Source: Desulfocapsa sp.
Lineage (GTDB): Bacteria > Desulfobacterota > Desulfobulbia > Desulfobulbales > Desulfocapsaceae
Assembly (NCBI GenBank): GCA_029934915.1
Contig: JAOZLI010000002.1
Span: 3,702-32,768, forward strand
Length of the DNA stretch: 29,067 nt
Reading direction: 5' to 3'
Shown here: piece by piece, positions 24,809 to 29,067 of the stretch
Position numbering within the stretch: the first letter of the stretch is position 1
Layout: every line of letters begins with the position of its first letter
Notes under the pieces: generated by a model
Told to the model about the DNA's origin: nothing
What the model saw: only the letters and a program-made list of their open reading frames with translations
The model's database searches: none
Program-made: the position numbers and the translations under genes

Positions 24809-26755
24809 ATGTCGATAAAAGAAATTTTTGCTCGTAATGGAACACTTTCTGCTAATTTGAAGGGATTTGAGCCGCGAGAGGGGCAGCAACAGATGGCGGA
24901 AGCTGTTGCTGGAACACTTGCGGCAGAAAGAGAGAACGAGAGTAACCGTGCTTCCGTACTTCTGGTTGAAGCAGAAACAGGGATAGGGAAGACTCTTGCC
25001 TATCTGGTGCCGGCTCTTCTCTCTGGTCAGCGGGTGGTTATCTCGACGGCAACCATTACCCTTCAGGATCAGATCTTAAAAAAAGAAATTCCTCTCCTGA
25101 ACAGCGTGATGGATATGGAAATTCCTGCACTCTGTATGAAAGGACGACAAAATTATCTTTGTCATTATCGCTGGTTTCAACATCGTTCTAATCCACAGAC
25201 CTCTTTCCTGCAAAACGATGAAGAAGATAAAATTGAACAATGGCTTATGCGCACGGAGACAGGAGATCGGGCTGAGCTTTCCTGGCTACCTGACCGAACA
25301 CCACTTTGGCCGAAAATTTCTGCTCAGCCCAATCAATGTTTAGGTGGAGATTGTCCGGAATTATCACTCTGTTTTGTAGCGCGTCTAAGAAAACGTGCAG
25401 GAGCTGCCAGGCTTCTTATTGTGAATCATCACCTGTTTTTTTCTGATCTTGCTTTACGTCAGGCTGGATTTGGAGAAATTCTGCCGCGTTATCAATCCGT
25501 TATTTTTGATGAGGCGCATCATCTTGAAAATGTGGCCAGCAACTTTTTTGGTAAACATTTCAGTCATTATCAATTTCTTGATTTGCTGGCTGATATCGAA
25601 CGACAAAGCGAGGTTGATTGCCCGGGTAAAGATGCAGATCATATCGCAAGATATTGCCGGGGACTGAAGCAGCGGCTGGAGACATTTATCGCACTTTTTC
25701 CTGTAAAAAAAGGACGCTACCCGCTCCTGCCATTTATTCAGAAAACAAAAAACTGGCAGGAGAGCGTTGAGAACCTGACTGAAGGGCTTGTGCAGTTGGC
25801 AGGTAAATGTGCAGAGTTCTCAGCTCATGGTGAGATGTGGAATGTATTTGCAGAACGTTCAGGGCTTTTGCGAGAGAATCTGCAACATATTTCGGGCGTA
25901 AAAGAACTCTCGGAAGATTCCTTTATCCGCTGGTACGAAAGACGTGATCGGACGGTGAGTTTGTCGGCAACACCCGTAAACGTAGCATCAGAACTGGAAA
26001 AATGTCTCTATTCTGCCGTCGACTCCATCGTCATGACATCGGCGACACTTACTACGGGCGGAGATTTTAAATATTTTTGTCAGCGTTTGGGACTGGATGA
26101 TTCTGCGAAAACGCTGTGCCTCCATTCGCCCTTTGACTATCAGGGAAGAACTCTGTTATATGTACCGGAACAGGGATTTCCAGAGGCCAATGCTGCAGGC
26201 TATGCAGAGGCTCTTGCCAAACGAATGTTCCAACTTCTGCAGAGAAGCAGGGGCAGGGCACTTGTGCTGTTTACCAGCTTTAGAGCCATGGACCATGTGG
26301 CGGACTATCTGGAAGGCAGGTTGGATTATCCGGTACTGGTGCAGGGAACAGCATCAAGGCAGGCCCTGCTTGAAGAGTTTCGTGAGAATACTGAATCGGT
26401 TCTTCTCGCTGTGGCCAGTTTCTGGGAAGGTGTCGATATTTCCGGTGATTCATTAAGCTGTGTATTAATAGATAAACTGCCCTTTGAAGTACCCAGCGAT
26501 CCGGTTATTCAGTCTCGAATGAAGGTCATAGAGGAGGAGGGCGGCAAGCCTTTCTTTCAGTTTCAAGTGCCAAGGGCTATTTTGAGTTTGCGGCAGGGAG
26601 TTGGACGCCTGATGCGTTCCTCAGAGGATCGTGGTGTAATAGGAATTATGGATATTCGTTTATATTCAAAGGGGTACGGGCGAATCTTTCGGGCGAGTCT
26701 GCCTCCCTCACCCGTAGTACGTACTTTAGAGGATGTTGAACAATTTTTTGCTTAG
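24809..26755 (+). CDS. DinG-like Fe-S superfamily 2 DNA helicase
   Basis: A 648-residue XPD/DinG-family 5'-3' DNA helicase. Walker A lies in EAETGIGKTLAY (54-65), the Fe-S cluster ligands fit Cys118, Cys177, Cys182 and Cys188, the DEAH box is at 234-237 in VIFDEAHHLE, and the C-terminal helicase motifs SFWEGVDISG and QGVGRLMRSSEDRG (motif VI) are complete. The length matches YoaA/DinG proteins without an exonuclease domain. It probably resolves R-loops, D-loops or other structured DNA during repair. AAGGA lies 12 bases before the ATG, a little far. It is divergent from the kinase gene and followed by the polyprenyl synthase gene after 61 bases. Confidence 0.9.
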   Translation: MSIKEIFARNGTLSANLKGFEPREGQQQMAEAVAGTLAAERENESNRASVLLVEAETGIGKTLAYLVPALLSGQRVVISTATITLQDQILKKEIPLLNSVMDMEIPALCMKGRQNYLCHYRWFQHRSNPQTSFLQNDEEDKIEQWLMRTETGDRAELSWLPDRTPLWPKISAQPNQCLGGDCPELSLCFVARLRKRAGAARLLIVNHHLFFSDLALRQAGFGEILPRYQSVIFDEAHHLENVASNFFGKHFSHYQFLDLLADIERQSEVDCPGKDADHIARYCRGLKQRLETFIALFPVKKGRYPLLPFIQKTKNWQESVENLTEGLVQLAGKCAEFSAHGEMWNVFAERSGLLRENLQHISGVKELSEDSFIRWYERRDRTVSLSATPVNVASELEKCLYSAVDSIVMTSATLTTGGDFKYFCQRLGLDDSAKTLCLHSPFDYQGRTLLYVPEQGFPEANAAGYAEALAKRMFQLLQRSRGRALVLFTSFRAMDHVADYLEGRLDYPVLVQGTASRQALLEEFRENTESVLLAVASFWEGVDISGDSLSCVLIDKLPFEVPSDPVIQSRMKVIEEEGGKPFFQFQVPRAILSLRQGVGRLMRSSEDRGVIGIMDIRLYSKGYGRIFRASLPPSPVVRTLEDVEQFFA

Positions 26756-26756
26756 A

Positions 26757-26795
26757 GGGCATTCAACAATAACTTCGGAATTATTGAATGCGCCC
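26757..26795 (+). terminator. Imperfect hairpin after the helicase gene
   Basis: An inner stem CAATAA/TTATTG (26767-26772, 26781-26786) closes the loop CTTCGGAA. An outer stem GCATT/AATGC (26759-26763, 26787-26791) follows after a 3-base bulge. There is no T tract downstream, so it may attenuate or protect RNA more than terminate. Confidence 0.35.
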
Positions 26796-26816
26796 TTATA
26801 AATAACAGGGATTTGT

Positions 26817-27830
26817 ATGAGTACTAAAGAACAGTTAATGGCTGCCATAGCACCACAGGTTATGCAGATCGAACAGGCTATGCGTGACGATTTAGCACAG
26901 GAAACCCAAGGCTGTGATCCACTTCTTGCTGAAGTTCTTGAATATGGAATCTTTAATGGTGGAAAACGATTAAGACCTCTTCTTGTCCTTCTGGCAGCAC
27001 GTCTTGCAGGAAAAAAAGAGAATGATAAGGATAAACAAAATTTGCTCCTGCTGGCCATTGCCTTTGAGTATCTTCATGGAGCCACCCTGTTTCATGATGA
27101 TGTGATAGACAGGGCGGATATGCGTCGTGGTAAGCCGTCGGTTGTACAACAATTCGGCGATATTGCAGCCATTCTTGGTGGAGATTTCTTGCATTCACGC
27201 TCAATGTTTTTAATTGGCTCAGTCGGCGGCGGAAAAGCTCTGGAGATCTTTTGTCATGCCACTAACGCCATGGTTGACGGAGAGTTTTTACAGCTTCGTA
27301 ATGCGAGGAATTATAATTTAAGCGAAGATGATTACTTTTCTGCAGTGCAGGGGAAAACGGCGTTGCTTATTGCAGCCACCTGTGAGGTTGGTGCCATGGC
27401 TTCAGGTGCTACAGCAGACGAACAAAAGGCACTTGCCGATTATGGATTGGGCCTTGGTACAGCCTTTCAGATTATTGATGATCTTCTGGATTACCAGGGC
27501 GATGCGGCAAGTACGGGGAAGTCTGTGGGGAATGACTTTCAGGAAGGAAAGATGACATTGCCTGTCATTCTGGCATTGCGTGATGCATCGGCCCAGGATC
27601 AAAAGCGGTTGTTGTTTCTTCTGGCGGATGATGCTCGTGATAATACCGGATTTGCCGAAGGATATGCACTCATTGATAAGTATGATGGATTTGGTGCAAG
27701 CAGGAAAATAGCAGAGTCCATTGTCGCTGAAGCTGTGTCAGGATTGGAATCGTTTTCTGGAGAGGATGCACCTGAAATCGTGCTCATTTTTCGTACACTG
27801 GCTGACTATGTATTGTCACGAAACAAATAA
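26817..27830 (+). CDS. Long-chain polyprenyl diphosphate synthase
   Basis: A 337-residue trans-isoprenyl diphosphate synthase. It has GGKRLRP at 48-54, the first Asp-rich motif HDDVIDRADMRRGKP with Asp94/95/98, and the second Asp-rich motif IDDLLDY with Asp221/222/225. The fifth residue before the first motif is Ala89, small as in octaprenyl synthase (IspB type), and not the bulky aromatic of short-chain enzymes. A long product, for the side chain of menaquinone or ubiquinone, is therefore likely. It condenses isopentenyl diphosphate onto an allylic primer in the cytoplasm. CAGGGA lies 6 bases before the ATG. A long hairpin element follows immediately after the stop. Confidence 0.92.
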   Translation: MSTKEQLMAAIAPQVMQIEQAMRDDLAQETQGCDPLLAEVLEYGIFNGGKRLRPLLVLLAARLAGKKENDKDKQNLLLLAIAFEYLHGATLFHDDVIDRADMRRGKPSVVQQFGDIAAILGGDFLHSRSMFLIGSVGGGKALEIFCHATNAMVDGEFLQLRNARNYNLSEDDYFSAVQGKTALLIAATCEVGAMASGATADEQKALADYGLGLGTAFQIIDDLLDYQGDAASTGKSVGNDFQEGKMTLPVILALRDASAQDQKRLLFLLADDARDNTGFAEGYALIDKYDGFGASRKIAESIVAEAVSGLESFSGEDAPEIVLIFRTLADYVLSRNK

Positions 27831-27945
27831 GGTAAACGTTCATCAGCACCCATCATTGTCCATTTTTGCCTGCTCACATATAACTGCATATGCTACGCAG
27901 TCCAAAAATAAACAATGATGGGGCACTGCTAAACGTTTACATACC
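27831..27945. repeat. 115-base imperfect inverted-repeat element (long hairpin)
   Basis: The left arm (27831-27873, GGTAAACGTT...CCATCATTGT..ATTTTTG.CTGC) pairs with the right arm (27897-27945) along nearly its whole length. Blocks such as CCCATCATTGT/ACAATGATGGG and ATTTTTG/CAAAAAT match without error. The apex continues as CATAT/ATATG. It begins right at the synthase stop codon and lies 37 bases before the next ATG. It may be a mobile miniature element, an RNA stabiliser or a bidirectional terminator. Confidence 0.7.
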
Positions 27946-27982
27946 AGGGTTTATCGTTACCAAATAACTATAGCATAGGATT

Positions 27983-28921
27983 ATGAGTAGAAAAGTTATA
28001 AAAAAGAAGAAGACTCCCATACGTCGAAAAAAGAAAGTAAGCAAGAAGAGGGCTTTTCCCATGAGGTTCTTTTCTTTCCTGATTTTGTTTGGCTTGCTCT
28101 TGTTTTCCATGGGGGCTGCGGGCTACGTGATTTTCTTTAAAACAACAATTGCCCATGGTGCAACGCTGGAAGAGGCAACGGAGGAAATTGTTTTTGAGGA
28201 ACCCTATGCCAATATCCCAGAACTTCCTGCTGATATTCCAGCGGATAATAATTCCAGTTTACCTATGGTCGCCATCATTATTGACGATATGGGGTATCAC
28301 AAAAAAATAGGCAATGAGTTGCTGGCATTGCCCATGAATCTCACATTCTCTTTCCTGGCAGCGGCTCCGTTTACTGAAGAACTGGAAGAAAAGGCCTATC
28401 AGGCAGGGCGGTGTATATTCCTTCATCTGCCCATGGAGCCTAAAAGTAAAGAGTGGGACGCTGGTCCTGGTGCATTGTTTTTAGGGCAAAGCCAGAAGGA
28501 GCAGGGGCAACTTTTCCAACAAAATCTTCAAGCAGTTCCGCATGCAGTGGGGGTGAATAATCACATGGGTTCACTCTATACAGAAAATCGGGAGGCCATG
28601 GATAGTTTAATGGTTTTACTTGATAAAGAGGAACTCTTGTTTGTTGATAGTTTTACCACCTCTTCCAGCAAGGGATTGGTGGCCGCTCAGGCAGCGGGGA
28701 TTCGCTCAGCTAGACGCGACATCTTTCTTGATAATGTGCATGCGCAGGATAAGGTCTGTGCGCAGTTGAAACAACTGGTTTCTCGCGCTGAAAAAAAAGG
28801 ATGGGCCATTGGAATCGGACATCCCAACGCTGCAACCCTCGCAGCGCTCACAAACTGTAAAGGCCGCCTGTTGAAGCGGGTTCGCCTTGTCAGTGCTCAA
28901 GAGTTATTGATGAAATTGTAG
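27983..28921 (+). CDS. Divergent polysaccharide deacetylase, YibQ/DUF610 family
   Basis: A 312-residue protein with a very basic N-terminus (residues 1-28), one membrane anchor at about 29-52, a short linker and a periplasmic catalytic-like domain from about 94. Family motifs include VAIIIDDMGY with Asp101/Asp102, LHLPMEP with His148, NNHMGS with His194, FVDSFTT, and IGIGHP with His280. YibQ-like proteins are annotated as divergent deacetylases and often lie near envelope genes; their substrate is not settled. Start choice is open: the ATG at 27983 has AGGA only 2 bases away, while an internal ATG at 28061 has AGAGGG at 8 bases and would begin just before the membrane helix. The longer form is kept because homologues often carry basic tails. 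Confidence 0.85.
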   Translation: MSRKVIKKKKTPIRRKKKVSKKRAFPMRFFSFLILFGLLLFSMGAAGYVIFFKTTIAHGATLEEATEEIVFEEPYANIPELPADIPADNNSSLPMVAIIIDDMGYHKKIGNELLALPMNLTFSFLAAAPFTEELEEKAYQAGRCIFLHLPMEPKSKEWDAGPGALFLGQSQKEQGQLFQQNLQAVPHAVGVNNHMGSLYTENREAMDSLMVLLDKEELLFVDSFTTSSSKGLVAAQAAGIRSARRDIFLDNVHAQDKVCAQLKQLVSRAEKKGWAIGIGHPNAATLAALTNCKGRLLKRVRLVSAQELLMKL

Positions 28922-28939
28922 TAAGGATATAAGGAAGGA

Positions 28940-28978
28940 ACAGAGCGCTCAGAAAGTATCTGAGCACTCTGTGTTTTT
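28940..28978 (+). terminator. Intrinsic terminator after the YibQ-family gene
   Basis: ACAGAGCGCTCAGA (28940-28953), loop AAGTA, TCTGAGCACTCTGT (28959-28972), with one mismatch in 14 pairs, followed by G and five T. It lies 18 bases after the stop codon. The remaining 89 bases of the window show nothing clear. Confidence 0.9.
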
Positions 28979-29067
28979 ACTGTGTTGTTAATTAGTACCT
29001 TACACCTGAACTTCTGTAATAAAAAAACACGAAATTCAATGTGGTTAATCTGCTGTAATTATGCCCC

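Noticed and set aside
27831..27945. Integron attC recombination site, suggested by length and imperfect hairpin form
   Set aside because: The ends do not carry the RYYYAAC and GTTRRRY core boxes (the right end reads GTTTACA), and no integrase or cassette array is present.

Overview
The window looks like the chromosome of a Gram-negative bacterium of middling GC content. It encodes a signal-peptide porin and a small beta-barrel, both ending in Phe, a YibQ-type deacetylase and a DinG-type helicase. The mix suggests Desulfobacterota, perhaps a Desulfobulbales-like organism, but this is an impression from gene style and no marker gene is present to prove it. No rRNA, tRNA, CRISPR array or intact insertion sequence was seen.

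Left part (about 3-15677, all minus strand): a long co-directional cluster. Read in the direction of transcription it holds a small beta-barrel protein, a hexapeptide acyltransferase, a MurG-like glycosyltransferase, two GT4 glycosyltransferases, a histidine phosphatase, a second MurG-like glycosyltransferase, a NodB-type deacetylase, a stripped-down FtsX permease, a LolD/MacB-type ATPase, a 1605-residue periplasmic M28-peptidase-like/FtsX fusion, and a polytopic DUF6785-type membrane protein. Several neighbours overlap by ATGA or similar junctions. The first half looks like assembly and trimming of a surface glycan. The second half is an ABC module of the FtsX (mechanotransmission) type. Its giant subunit carries an M28-like domain in which the expected zinc ligands are replaced, so it is probably a binding domain and not an enzyme. 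This module is the best candidate here for a poorly described system.

Middle part (about 15884-21375, plus strand): an exported FG-GAP/VCBS-repeat protein; a solitary archaeal-type AAA ATPase with a C-terminal PD-(D/E)XK-like domain, behind a good promoter decorated with 15-bp spaced CTTGAC repeats; a strongly expressed-looking porin with promoter and terminator; a 390-bp non-coding stretch with a REP/RAYT-like motif and inverted repeats; and a vapBC-type toxin-antitoxin pair. This section has an accessory flavour.

Right part (21439-29067): a DHA2-type MFS exporter meets a soluble REC-GAF-histidine kinase hybrid head to head, with stop codons abutting. After this come a DinG-like Fe-S helicase, a long-chain polyprenyl diphosphate synthase, a 115-bp imperfect hairpin element, and a YibQ/DUF610 divergent polysaccharide deacetylase closed by a clear terminator.
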